Source of the DNA: Mycobacterium aquaticum
GTDB lineage: Bacteria > Actinomycetota > Actinomycetes > Mycobacteriales > Mycobacteriaceae
Reading direction: 5' to 3'
DNA length: 32,195 nt
Assembly (NCBI RefSeq): GCF_002086485.1
Contig: NZ_MVHF01000070.1
Span: 1-32,195 of the forward strand
Shown here: positions 1-6,555 of the stretch, one piece after another
Numbering within the stretch: position 1 is the stretch's first letter
Layout of the letters: the number at the start of each line of letters is the position of its first letter
Notes under the pieces: generated by a model
The model's database searches: none
Told to the model about the DNA's origin: nothing
Seen by the model: only the letters and a program-made list of their open reading frames with translations
Translations under genes and position numbers: made by a program

Positions 1-573
1 GGCCGGAGCGGGTGCCTGCGCGGCCTCCGGAGCCGGAGCGGGAGCCGGGGCCGGGGCAGCCTCGGGAGCGGGGGCCGGAGCGGGTGCCGGCGCCGCCTCC
101 GGAGCGGGAGCAGGTGCCGGTGCGGCCTCGGGAGCCGGTGCCGGCGCTGCAAGTGGCGCCGCCTGGGCCGGGCCCACCGCATTGGCCGGGTCGATGCCCG
201 TCGGCAGGTGTGCCCCCGGACCTGCGCCCGCACCCGGCACATGCGCGGCCGGCGCCGCTGCGGCCGGTGCCGCCGCGGCAGGCTCGGCGACGAAGTGGTT
301 GACCGCCGTCGCGACGTTGCGGGAGTCGTCAGGTGCCGACTTGTTCGCCGCGAACGCCTGCGCCGCCGCCATCAGCAGTTGTGCGGCGCCCGCCGGGTCG
401 GCAGCGGCCTGCTGGATGACGGGGCTCAGGCTCTGGATCGCCGACAGCCCCGGCGCCTGTGCACCGTCGATCGGCAGTGGCGCTGGATCAGCGTGGGCGA
501 TCCCGCTGCCGAGCAGCACGACGGCCGACGCTGTGATTGCAGCAGCGGTGGCGAACAACGTTTTCGGTGACAT
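1..573 (-). CDS. Secreted Ala/Pro-rich protein, Rv1157c-like (3' end outside window)
   Basis: Reading the minus strand from an ATG at 573 gives 191 codons with no stop before the window edge, so the C-terminus is missing. The N-terminus (MSPKTLFATAAAITASAVVL...) is a signal peptide ending near AHA-DP, so the protein is probably exported. A globular stretch of roughly 90 residues, rich in Ala and Gln, follows. After that comes a long low-complexity region of Ala-Pro repeats with periodic Pro-Glu-Ala-Ala units that runs off the edge. An RBS-like AGGGAGA precedes the ATG. It lies 43 bp downstream of the similar gene at 617-1282 on the same strand, so the two probably form one transcript. Order and composition match the M. 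tuberculosis Rv1157c/Rv1158c pair upstream of pimE. No enzymatic function can be inferred; a cell-wall-associated role is a guess. Confidence 0.8.
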   Translation of the reverse strand, partial: MSPKTLFATAAAITASAVVLLGSGIAHADPAPLPIDGAQAPGLSAIQSLSPVIQQAAADPAGAAQLLMAAAQAFAANKSAPDDSRNVATAVNHFVAEPAAAAPAAAAPAAHVPGAGAGPGAHLPTGIDPANAVGPAQAAPLAAPAPAPEAAPAPAPAPEAAPAPAPAPAPEAAPAPAPAPAPEAAQAPAPA

Positions 574-616
574 GGCTCTCCCTAGGGCGTGTCGGACGGT
601 CAGACCGGGGCGGTGA

Positions 617-1282
617 TCAGGGCAGGCCGGCGGTCAGCAGCGGAGCCAGAGCCATGGGCGATATGGCCGGAGCTGCCGCGGCCGGGGCAGCAGCCACCGG
701 AGCCAACGCCGCAGGCGCGGTGGCGGTCGCCGCGTGGGCTGCCGCCGGTGCCACGTTGGCCACCGAGCTGGCCGCAGGCATCAGCCCGGCCAGGTCACCC
801 GGGATGCTGACCTTCTGGGGCAGCGGGATGGGCATGCCCGGCACCTGCGGGATGTTGATGTCGGCCGACGGGATCAGCGGGTTGGCGGGGGTTGCGGCCG
901 GCGCTGCCGCCGCAGGCGCGGTGGGTGCGGTGAGCGGTGACGGAAGCAGGGGCGAGGTCAGCGGCGAGGTGGCAGCCGGTGCCGCTGCGGGGGCGGTGCC
1001 CGGCATCTGAGGCAGCGTCACCGATGCGGTCGCCGCAGGAGCGGGTGCCGGTGCCGGTGCGGCGGGGGCCCCTCCGGTGAGTGTCGACGTCACGCCCTGC
1101 AGCAGCTGCGGCGCGAGGGCCGGCACGCTTGCCAGCTCGTTGACGATCGGCAGGTTCGGCACAGCGGGTGCCGGCGCCGGGGCCGGATCGGCGGCCGCAG
1201 TGGCGCTGAGCGCCAACGCGACCGGGACCGCGCCGGCCGCGGCGATCATGCTGGTGGAAAGTGCTTTCCAGGTGAGCTTCAT
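617..1282 (-). CDS. Secreted Ala/Pro-rich protein, Rv1158c-like
   Basis: This 221-residue protein starts at ATG 1282, preceded by GGGAGAACC. The N-terminus (MKLTWKALSTSMIAAAGAV) is a typical signal peptide with a cleavage site near ATAAA-DP. The mature part opens with an Ala-Pro run, followed by a short conserved-looking segment (PNLPIVNELASVPALAPQLL). After that come alternating Ala/Pro low-complexity stretches and short structured islands, such as the Pro/Ile-rich segment ending in LPQKVSIPGDLAGLMP. It is divergent from pimE, and the shared 277-bp intergenic region carries the GTNAC repeats. It corresponds by position and composition to M. tuberculosis Rv1158c. The function is unknown; export is a confident inference, anything further is not. 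Confidence 0.85.
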   Translation of the reverse strand: MKLTWKALSTSMIAAAGAVPVALALSATAAADPAPAPAPAVPNLPIVNELASVPALAPQLLQGVTSTLTGGAPAAPAPAPAPAATASVTLPQMPGTAPAAAPAATSPLTSPLLPSPLTAPTAPAAAAPAATPANPLIPSADINIPQVPGMPIPLPQKVSIPGDLAGLMPAASSVANVAPAAAHAATATAPAALAPVAAAPAAAAPAISPMALAPLLTAGLP

Positions 1283-1328
1283 GGTTCTCCCAATCGGTTG
1301 ACTGCACGTCTGTGCCCGAAACTATCGA

Positions 1329-1386
1329 GTTACTGGTGTTACTCAAGTGACACGTGTGGCGGTTATTCAACCGTTACGGCAGTGAC
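1329..1386. promoter_or_regulatory. Phased GTNAC repeat cluster (candidate response-regulator site)
   Basis: GTTAC/GTGAC pentamers begin at 1329, 1338 and 1347 (exact 9-bp spacing) and again at 1373 and 1382 (9 bp). A near match, GTGGC, sits at 1356, and a further GTTAC at 1395. Embedded palindromes are ACACGTGT (1350-1357) and CGGTT-ATTC-AACCG (1360-1373). The cluster lies 47-104 bp upstream of the Rv1158c-like start and between divergent genes. Direct GTNAC repeats with short spacers resemble sites of OmpR-family regulators such as MtrA; that assignment is inferred. Confidence 0.5.
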
Positions 1387-1504
1387 TGGAATCGGTTACC
1401 GGAGCCGACGCGACAGCGCGTCGGCAAACACCGCCGGGCGGGTCGTGCGATATCGGAAGCCGGCGTCAGCCGTCGCGTCCCCCTGATCCGGGAAGGTCGA
1501 ACGC

Positions 1505-1510
1505 TAGAGT
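1505..1510 (+). promoter_or_regulatory. Candidate -10 element for pimE
   Basis: TAGAGT fits the mycobacterial TANNNT -10 consensus. It would place transcription start near 1517 and give pimE a leader of about 43 nt. No -35 element or strong RBS is evident. Confidence 0.3.
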
Positions 1511-1559
1511 CAGGGCGGTAGACACGACACCTGACACAACCGAACCGGCCGCATCGAGC

Positions 1560-2753
1560 ATGCGGCTCTACCGCTACGCGTGGTTACTGCTCGCGCTGAG
1601 CGTCGCGGCCCGCCTGGCGTTCTCCTACCTGGTGCCCAACGGTACAAACCTCGTCGACCTGCACGTCTATCTCGGCGGTGCGGCGTCGCTGGACCACCCC
1701 GGCACGCTCTACCAGTACACCTACGGCGACAAGACGCCCGACTTCCTGCTGCCGTTCACGTATCCGCCGTTCGCCGCGATGGTGTTCTATCCGCTGCAGC
1801 TGCTGCCGTTCGACCTGGTCGCGTTTTTCTGGCAGATCGGCACCATCGTCGCGCTCTACGGGGTGGTGAGGATCAGCCAGCGAATGCTTGGCCGCTACAC
1901 CGACCCGCGGCTGGCCCTGCTGTGGACAGCCGTCGGCATTTGGATCGAACCTCTGCGTGGCACATTCGACTATGGGCAGATCAACGTCATCCTCACGCTC
2001 GCGGTGATCTACGCGGTGTACTCCAACCGGTGGTGGGTGTCTGGTCTGCTGGTCGGCTTGGCTGCCGGCGTCAAGCTGATCCCGGCTGTCTCGGGCTTGT
2101 ACTTCGTCGGCGCGAAACGCTGGGCCACCGTGGTGTTCTCGGCGGTCGTGTTCCTCGGCACGGTGGTGTTGTCGCTGGTGGTCGTCGGTGACCAGGCCCG
2201 GTTCTACTTCACCGATCTGCTCGGTGACGCCCGCCGGGTCGGACCGATCGGAACGGTGTTCAACCAGTCCTGGCGCGGTGGGATATCGCGCATCCTGGGC
2301 CATGACGCCGGGTACGGCCCGGTGGTGCTGATCGGTATCGCGGTGACCGCCGTACTGGCGTTGCTCGCGTGGCGGGCCATCGGCGGCAGCGACGGTGACC
2401 GGCTCGGCGCCATCATCATCGTCAGCCTGTTCGGCCTACTGCTGTCCCCGATTTCGTGGACGCACCACTGGGTCTGGCTGCTCCCGCTGATCATGTGGCT
2501 GCTGCACGGTTCGCTGCGGGACCGGCGCGGGGCGCAGATCCTGGGGTGGGGCTGGTTGGGTTTGACGCTGATCGGCGTGCCGTGGCTGCTGAGCTTCGCG
2601 CAGCCGACGATCTGGGAGATCAGCCGGCCGTGGTACCTGGCCTGGGCGGGCCTGATCTACATCGTCGCGACGTTGGCGACGTTGGGCTGGATCGCGACTA
2701 CAGGCCCAGGATCCGGTCGATTTCGCCTGCCATCTGGACGTCCTTCTCGGTGA
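1560..2753 (+). CDS. pimE: Polyprenol-phosphate-mannose-dependent alpha-1,2-mannosyltransferase PimE
   Basis: A 397-residue polytopic membrane protein of the GT-C superfamily (GT87-like). PimE transfers mannose from polyprenyl-phosphate-mannose to AcPIM4, giving AcPIM5/6, on the periplasmic side of the plasma membrane. The N-terminal membrane helix (about residues 6-24) is followed by an extracytoplasmic segment with an acidic residue, D33, in LVDLHVYLGG. This matches the position of the loop aspartate reported as essential in PimE. Further hydrophobic segments include the SGLLVGLAAGVKLIPA region and alternate to the C-terminus. ATG 1560 is the first ATG/GTG/TTG in a frame open back to 1386, so the start is chosen by default and no good RBS is visible. 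The N-terminus is shorter than I recall for the M. tuberculosis protein. The 3' end overlaps the tail of convergent phhB by 56 bp. Context with lpqW supports a PIM/LM branch role. Confidence 0.9.
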   Translation: MRLYRYAWLLLALSVAARLAFSYLVPNGTNLVDLHVYLGGAASLDHPGTLYQYTYGDKTPDFLLPFTYPPFAAMVFYPLQLLPFDLVAFFWQIGTIVALYGVVRISQRMLGRYTDPRLALLWTAVGIWIEPLRGTFDYGQINVILTLAVIYAVYSNRWWVSGLLVGLAAGVKLIPAVSGLYFVGAKRWATVVFSAVVFLGTVVLSLVVVGDQARFYFTDLLGDARRVGPIGTVFNQSWRGGISRILGHDAGYGPVVLIGIAVTAVLALLAWRAIGGSDGDRLGAIIIVSLFGLLLSPISWTHHWVWLLPLIMWLLHGSLRDRRGAQILGWGWLGLTLIGVPWLLSFAQPTIWEISRPWYLAWAGLIYIVATLATLGWIATTGPGSGRFRLPSGRPSR

Positions 2754-2982
2754 TACCGCCCGCGGAATGCGTCACCAACGCGAAAGTGACTGTCCGCCAA
2801 CGGATGTCAATATCGGGATGATGGTCCTTCAGTTCGGCGAACTCCGCGACGCGGCGCACTGCGTCGATCCCGTCGAGGAATGCCGGAAATTTGACCGATC
2901 GGCGTAGCGCACCTGCCGCACGTTCCCAGTTCGGCAGATCGACGAGTGCGGCGTCAACCTGGTCGTTCGTTAACACAGCCAT
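2698..2982 (-). CDS. phhB: Pterin-4a-carbinolamine dehydratase-like protein (Rv1159A-like)
   Basis: A 94-residue protein, the usual length for the PCD/DCoH family. It carries the family signature ELKDHHPDIDIRW, with the paired histidines expected in the pterin site, followed by TVTFALVTHSAGGITEKD with the third conserved histidine. PCD recycles 4a-hydroxytetrahydropterin after aromatic amino-acid hydroxylation. In mycobacteria the physiological partner is unclear. The start is ATG 2982 (MAVLTNDQ), because it aligns with the family N-terminus and has TACGGT seven bases upstream, a leaderless arrangement. The open frame extends further upstream to 3711, but that part runs antisense through mutT2 and is not credible. 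It is convergent and overlapping with pimE and divergent from mutT2, as in M. tuberculosis. Confidence 0.88.
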   Translation of the reverse strand: MAVLTNDQVDAALVDLPNWERAAGALRRSVKFPAFLDGIDAVRRVAEFAELKDHHPDIDIRWRTVTFALVTHSAGGITEKDVQMAGEIDRILGL

Positions 2983-2989
2983 GTCTTCG

Positions 2990-3001
2990 ACCGTATACCG
3001 T
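2990..3001. promoter_or_regulatory. Abutting divergent leaderless -10 elements (phhB / mutT2)
   Basis: Only 27 bp separate the divergent starts of phhB (2982) and mutT2 (3010). The minus strand reads TACGGT at 2995-2990, followed by 7 nt and ATG. The plus strand reads TACCGT at 2996-3001, followed by 8 nt and ATG. Both fit TANNNT plus the short spacing of mycobacterial leaderless genes. The two hexamers touch each other, so each polymerase would cover the other promoter. Confidence 0.55.
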
Positions 3002-3009
3002 CGGGCGCG

Positions 3010-3402
3010 ATGGATGAGCAGATCGTCGTGGCAGGGGCATTGATCTCGCGGGGTGCGCTGCTGGTTGCCCAGCGTGACCGTCCGACGGAGTTGGCCGGCT
3101 TGTGGGAACTGCCCGGCGGCAAGGTCGCGCCGGGGGAGGACGACGGCGCAGCGCTGGCCCGTGAGTTGCACGAGGAACTCGGTGTCGAGGTCAGCGTCGG
3201 CGCGCGCATCGGCGTCGACGTCGTCCTCAACGCCACCATGACGTTGCGCGCGTACCGCGTCGCACTGACCGCGGGTAGTCCTCAGCCGCACGACCACCGC
3301 GCGCTGCGGTGGGTGACCGTCGACGATCTTCCCGGCCTCGACTGGGTTCCGGCCGACCGCGCATGGGTCGACGACTTGGCTGTGGCCCTGCGATCCGAGT
3401 GA
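3010..3402 (+). CDS. mutT2: Nudix hydrolase MutT2 ((deoxy)nucleoside triphosphate pyrophosphohydrolase)
   Basis: This 130-residue protein has a perfect Nudix box (GX5EX7REUXEEXGU) at about residues 37-59: G37, E43, R51-E52, E55-E56, G58. The Mg2+-binding glutamates are all present. MutT2 hydrolyses damaged or modified NTPs, with 8-oxo-dGTP and 5-methyl-dCTP reported for mycobacterial family members, as part of nucleotide-pool sanitation in the cytosol. The N-terminus (MDEQIVVAGALI) enters directly into the first beta strand of the fold, and there is no room for a longer protein. ATG 3010 lies 8 nt after a TANNNT hexamer, suggesting a leaderless mRNA. In M. tuberculosis narGHJI follows; here a different set of genes follows instead. 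Confidence 0.92.
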   Translation: MDEQIVVAGALISRGALLVAQRDRPTELAGLWELPGGKVAPGEDDGAALARELHEELGVEVSVGARIGVDVVLNATMTLRAYRVALTAGSPQPHDHRALRWVTVDDLPGLDWVPADRAWVDDLAVALRSE

Positions 3403-3413
3403 CCGACCGCTGA

Positions 3414-3443
3414 CATGGGGTCGCATCTCGGCTGTGCCCCATG
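3414..3443. repeat. Short inverted repeat downstream of mutT2
   Basis: Arms CATGGGG (3414-3420) and CCCCATG (3437-3443) are perfect complements with a 16-nt loop, beginning 11 bp after the mutT2 stop. It could be a weak transcription-end hairpin or part of the control region of the next gene. No T-tract follows. Confidence 0.35.
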
Positions 3444-3450
3444 GGAAATA

Positions 3451-3464
3451 GGGACTTTCGGCAC
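3451..3464 (+). promoter_or_regulatory. DosR/DevR-box-like site
   Basis: GGGACTTTCGGCAC matches the DosR core GGGACTWWMGKCCC at 13 of 14 positions, with one change (C to A) in the right half. It lies 126 bp before the PPOX-gene ATG and 37 bp before the WS/DGAT-like mini-ORF. PPOX-fold and tgs1-type genes are known DosR-regulon members in M. tuberculosis, so context supports hypoxia control. Binding itself is inferred. Confidence 0.5.
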
Positions 3465-3500
3465 TGTCAGAGCTGCCGCTCGCCGGCGCACAGTAGCGGC

Positions 3501-3620
3501 ATGGAGCAGTTGACGGCACTGGACGCGGGCTTCCGCCGCAACACCACCCCGGTGCGCACTCTCCAACTCGCACAAGGAGGTTGGTCAGCATGCCCAAGGG
3601 ATCCGAACTCGATGTCCTGA
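3501..3620 (+). pseudogene. Remnant of a WS/DGAT (tgs1-like) gene start
   Basis: A 39-codon ORF from ATG 3501 begins MEQLTALDAGFRR, close to the N-terminal signature of mycobacterial wax ester synthase/diacylglycerol acyltransferases (M-x-x-L-T-x-L-D-A-G-F). The next residues (TPVRTLQLAQGG) still align loosely with the family segment ending SLAIG. Then the frame runs into the PPOX gene in a different frame and stops at 3620. The remaining 400 or more residues of a WS/DGAT, including the HHxxxDG active site, are absent. With the DosR-like box upstream and a PPOX gene downstream, this looks like a deleted tgs1-type gene whose promoter now drives the PPOX gene. A translated leader peptide is an alternative. 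Confidence 0.5.
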
Positions 3621-4054
3621 CCCGGCGACAATGCCTGGATCTACTGCAGGGCCCGCGGGTGGGCCGGCTGGTGTTCACCGAAGACGCCCTGCCTGCCGTG
3701 CAACCGGTCAACTACCGGATCTGGCACGACCAGGTGGTGATCCGGGTGGCCGGTGGCGCCAAACTGGCCGCCGCGACCCTTCACCAGGTGGTGGCGTTCG
3801 AAGCCGACGACCTCGACCCCGACCTCCACACCGGCTGGAGCGTGACCGTCGTCGGCCATGCCGAGCCGATCACCGATGTGGATGAACTCGTCGAGGTCGC
3901 CGGGACTTTCGTACAGCCATGGGTTGAGGGTCGACGTGAACATTTCGTCCGGATCGCCACCGAGAAGGTGACCGGGCGGCAGTTCCGCAGTCGCGCCGTA
4001 CCGCACTATCAGGGCGTGTCGGCCGGCCGCGGTACCCAGCAGAGCCGGGTCTAG
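3590..4054 (+). CDS. PPOX-fold (pyridoxamine 5'-phosphate oxidase family) flavin/F420-binding protein
   Basis: A 154-residue single-domain protein with the split-barrel pattern of this family. RVGRLVFTEDALPAVQPVNYR (about residues 23-43) is the classic opening of the FMN/F420-binding barrel. It is followed by VVIRVAGGAKLAA, VVAFEADDLD, SVTVVGHAEPI and a C-terminal FVRIATEKVTGRQFRSR. Members include small F420- or FMN-dependent oxidoreductases and heme-related proteins; the cofactor and substrate cannot be read here. ATG 3590 is chosen because a perfect AAGGAGG (3574-3580) sits 9 nt upstream. The TTG at 3581 directly abuts the RBS. The upstream DosR-like box suggests induction by hypoxia or NO. 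The gene replaces the narGHJI interval found in M. tuberculosis and overlaps the next minus-strand stop by 4 bp. F420 made through fbiC in this window is a possible cofactor source. Confidence 0.82.
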   Translation: MPKGSELDVLTRRQCLDLLQGPRVGRLVFTEDALPAVQPVNYRIWHDQVVIRVAGGAKLAAATLHQVVAFEADDLDPDLHTGWSVTVVGHAEPITDVDELVEVAGTFVQPWVEGRREHFVRIATEKVTGRQFRSRAVPHYQGVSAGRGTQQSRV

Positions 4055-4314
4055 TAGCGCAGGCGGTCTCCGACCACCCGCACCATTCCGGGGTGCTGGG
4101 TGGTGTACAGCGGATGCAACATCATCGGGTGTCGGCAGTGTGCGCAGGACGATTGCGGCTGATTGACCGAGGCGAATGTCAGGTGATGGCACTCACTGCA
4201 TCGGACGACGTAGCAAGCTCCTACCCAGTTCGCCAATCCCAGATAGATGGCAACTGTCGTTCCCGCCGCCAGCACCATGATCAGTGCGATGGTGAGCACT
4301 TCGTAGATCTCCAT
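4051..4314 (-). CDS. Small membrane protein with C-terminal zinc-ribbon-like CxxC pair
   Basis: An 87-residue protein I do not recognise as a named family. Residues about 5-36 form one long hydrophobic membrane segment (EVLTIALIMVLAAGTT...YLGLANWVGACYVV). The remaining half is soluble and has two CxxC knuckles, C39-x-x-C42 and C57-x-x-C60, with several His residues between and after them, typical of a small metal-binding ribbon. ATG 4314 has GGAGG 8-12 nt upstream. Its stop overlaps the PPOX stop tail-to-tail. A palindrome just after its predicted -10 suggests repression. Plausible roles are a metal or redox sensor or a membrane-complex accessory, but nothing in the sequence decides this. Confidence 0.75.
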   Translation of the reverse strand: MEIYEVLTIALIMVLAAGTTVAIYLGLANWVGACYVVRCSECHHLTFASVNQPQSSCAHCRHPMMLHPLYTTQHPGMVRVVGDRLRY

Positions 4315-4334
4315 GACGGGTACCTCCGATCACG

Positions 4335-4359
4335 ATCCCGTAGGGATACCTCAAAGGTA
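4335..4359 (-). promoter_or_regulatory. Promoter -10 and operator-like palindrome of the zinc-ribbon gene
   Basis: On the minus strand TACCTT (4359-4354) fits the -10 consensus. Seven bases further on is the 13-bp palindrome ATCCC-GTA-GGGAT (4335-4347), which would cover the start of transcription. The RBS and ATG 4314 follow. A repressor roadblock is a reasonable reading. Confidence 0.4.
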
Positions 4360-4370
4360 GCTCGCGTTGC

Positions 4371-4538
4371 TTACGCTTTTCTGGCTCTTTTGAAGACCTT
4401 GTCCAGTTCTTTACCGCGCAATCCGGCGTGCTCGGCCTTGCGGACCTTGTGCAGCACCAGCGGGCAGCGTTTGCAGCGCGGCTTGCTCCGACAGCACTTC
4501 TTCTTGGGCTTCAGTCCTGCGATCTTGGCGGACTTCAC
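4371..4538 (-). CDS. Small Cys/Lys-rich protein, 55 aa
   Basis: A GTG at 4538 preceded by GAGGAG at an 8-nt spacing opens a 55-codon frame ending in TAA at 4371. The product begins MKSAKIAGLKPKKKCC and contains a tight cysteine cluster C-C-x5-C-x2-C (residues 15, 16, 22 and 25). It then has a basic stretch and a C-terminal amphipathic region (GKELDKVFKRARKA). About one third of the residues are Lys or Arg. The composition suggests a small nucleic-acid- or ribosome-binding zinc protein, which would fit its place divergent from typA, a ribosome-associated GTPase. I do not recognise a named family. The clean RBS, the Cys spacing and a gene-like position between two good genes support it being real. 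Confidence 0.65.
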   Translation of the reverse strand: MKSAKIAGLKPKKKCCRSKPRCKRCPLVLHKVRKAEHAGLRGKELDKVFKRARKA

Positions 4539-4634
4539 ACTCGTCGCTCCTCGCGTGCGCGGAAAGTCGTGCGCAGAAAGTGACGGGGCTCTCTCGTTTT
4601 CGTGATCGACCGGCGTGGCTGCGAGAATATCGGT

Positions 4635-6548
4635 GTGGATTCACGCCCGAGCTTTCGCAATGTCGCCATCGTCGCCCACGTCGACCACGGCAAGACGACC
4701 CTAGTCGACGCGATGCTGCGGCAGTCGGGTGCCTTGACGCACCGCGGCGACGACGCCGTTGAACGCCTGATGGACTCCGGTGACCTGGAGAAAGAAAAAG
4801 GCATCACCATCCTGGCCAAGAACACCGCGGTGCACCGGCATCACCCGGACGGCACCATGACGGTGATCAACGTCATCGACACCCCGGGCCACGCCGACTT
4901 CGGCGGCGAGGTGGAACGCGGCCTGTCCATGGTTGACGGCGTGGTCCTGCTGGTCGACGCCTCGGAAGGGCCGCTGCCGCAGACGCGCTTCGTGCTGCGC
5001 AAGGCGCTGTCTGCGCACCTGCCGGTGATCCTGGTGGTCAACAAGACCGACCGCCCCGACGCGCGGATCTCCGCTGTCGTCGAGGAGAGCCACGACCTGC
5101 TGCTCGACGTCGCCTCCGATCTCGACGAGGAAGCCCAGGCATCCGCCGAGAAGGCCCTTGACCTGCCCACGCTGTACGCGTCGGGACGGGCGGGCATCGC
5201 CTCGACGACGCAGCCCGCCGACGGCGAGAACCCCGACGGGGAGAATCTCGACCCGCTCTTCGACGTGCTGATGGAGCACATCCCGCCGCCCTCGGGCGAT
5301 CCGGAGGCGCCGCTGCAGGCGCTCGTCACCAACCTTGACGCGTCGGCGTTCCTGGGCCGGCTCGCGCTGATCCGCATCTACAACGGGCGGCTCAAGAAGG
5401 GCCAGCAGGTGGCCTGGATGCGCGAGGTCGACGGATCGCCGGTGATCACCAGCGCCAAGATCACCGAGCTGCTGGCCACCGAAGGGGTGGACCGCAACCC
5501 GACCGAGGAGGCCGTGGCCGGCGACATCGTCGCGGTGGCGGGCATCCCCGAGATCATGATCGGTGACACCCTCGCCGACCCCGACCATGCGCACGCCCTG
5601 CCCCGTATCACGGTCGACGAGCCCGCGATCTCGGTGACCATCGGCACCAACACGTCCCCGCTGGCGGGCCGCGTGTCGGGGCACAAGCTGACCGCCCGAA
5701 TGGTGAAGAACCGGCTCGACCAGGAACTGGTGGGCAACGTCTCGATCCGGGTCGTCGACATCGGCCGTCCCGACGCCTGGGAGGTGCAGGGCCGTGGTGA
5801 GCTGGCGCTGGCCATCCTCGTCGAGCAGATGCGCCGCGAAGGGTTCGAGCTGACCGTCGGCAAGCCCCAGGTGGTGACCAAGAACGTCGACGGCAAGCTG
5901 CACGAACCGTACGAGGCGCTGACCATCGACTGTCCGGAAGAGTTCGTCGGCGCCATCACCCAGCTGATGGCCGCCCGCAAGGGCCGCATGGAAGAGATGA
6001 CCAACCACGCCGCGGGATGGGTCCGGATGGACTTCATCGTCCCCAGCCGTGGGCTGATCGGCTTCCGGACCGACTTCCTCACCGAGACCCGCGGCACCGG
6101 CATCGCCAACGCGGTGTTCGACGGCTACCGGCCATGGGCCGGCGAGATCCGGGCCCGGCACACCGGCTCGCTGGTCAGCGACCGCAGCGGCTCGATCACG
6201 CCGTTCGCGATGATCCAGCTGTCCGACCGCGGGCAGTTCTTCGTCGAGCCGGGTGAGGACACCTATGAGGGCCAGGTCGTGGGGATCAATCCGCGTGCCG
6301 AGGACCTCGACATCAACATCACCCGTGAGAAGAAGCTGACCAACATGCGGTCGTCCACCGCCGACGTCATGGAGACCCTGGCCCGGCCGCTGGTGCTGGA
6401 CCTGGAGCAGGCGATGGAGTTCTGCGCGGCCGACGAGTGTGTCGAGGTGACACCCGAGATCGTGCGGGTGCGCAAGGTCGAGCTGACTGCGAGCCTGCGC
6501 GCCAGGGCCAAGGCGCGCGCCAAGGCGGAACAGGGTTCCAGAGCCTAA
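4635..6548 (+). CDS. typA: Ribosome-associated translational GTPase TypA/BipA
   Basis: A 637-residue member of the EF-G/LepA-type GTPases, close to the family length. G-motifs are all intact: G1 AHVDHGKT (residues 14-21), the switch-I KEKGITI, G3 DTPGHADF, G4 NKTD and G5 YASGRAG. Domain II follows (ALIRIYNGRLKKGQQV). Next are the EF-G III/V-like domains (GRGELALAILVEQMRREGFEL; the conserved SRGLIGFRTDFLTETRGTG), then the BipA-specific C-terminal domain. TypA binds 70S ribosomes and helps 50S assembly and stress adaptation. GTG 4635 is chosen because family members start only a few residues before FRNVAIVAHVDHGKT. GTG 4602, 11 codons upstream, is an alternative, and neither has a strong RBS. 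The gene ends just before an inverted-repeat element. A 486-aa open frame on the opposite strand is a composition artefact. Confidence 0.95.
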   Translation: MDSRPSFRNVAIVAHVDHGKTTLVDAMLRQSGALTHRGDDAVERLMDSGDLEKEKGITILAKNTAVHRHHPDGTMTVINVIDTPGHADFGGEVERGLSMVDGVVLLVDASEGPLPQTRFVLRKALSAHLPVILVVNKTDRPDARISAVVEESHDLLLDVASDLDEEAQASAEKALDLPTLYASGRAGIASTTQPADGENPDGENLDPLFDVLMEHIPPPSGDPEAPLQALVTNLDASAFLGRLALIRIYNGRLKKGQQVAWMREVDGSPVITSAKITELLATEGVDRNPTEEAVAGDIVAVAGIPEIMIGDTLADPDHAHALPRITVDEPAISVTIGTNTSPLAGRVSGHKLTARMVKNRLDQELVGNVSIRVVDIGRPDAWEVQGRGELALAILVEQMRREGFELTVGKPQVVTKNVDGKLHEPYEALTIDCPEEFVGAITQLMAARKGRMEEMTNHAAGWVRMDFIVPSRGLIGFRTDFLTETRGTGIANAVFDGYRPWAGEIRARHTGSLVSDRSGSITPFAMIQLSDRGQFFVEPGEDTYEGQVVGINPRAEDLDINITREKKLTNMRSSTADVMETLARPLVLDLEQAMEFCAADECVEVTPEIVRVRKVELTASLRARAKARAKAEQGSRA

Positions 6549-6555
6549 TAGTTCG

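Noticed and set aside
1..570. Pro/Arg-rich plus-strand frames at the window start
   Set aside because: They are the complement of Ala/Pro repeats of the minus-strand secreted protein, which has a signal peptide and RBS.
2983..3711. N-terminal extension of phhB to 337 codons
   Set aside because: It is antisense to mutT2; the family is about 95 residues and the ATG at 2982 has a leaderless promoter.
3403..4634. Search for narGHJI expected from M. tuberculosis gene order
   Set aside because: No nitrate reductase sequence is present between mutT2 and typA; this interval carries different small genes.
4701..6161. 486-codon open frame antisense to typA
   Set aside because: Composition is Arg/His/Val/Asp-rich without motifs, and typA is intact opposite.
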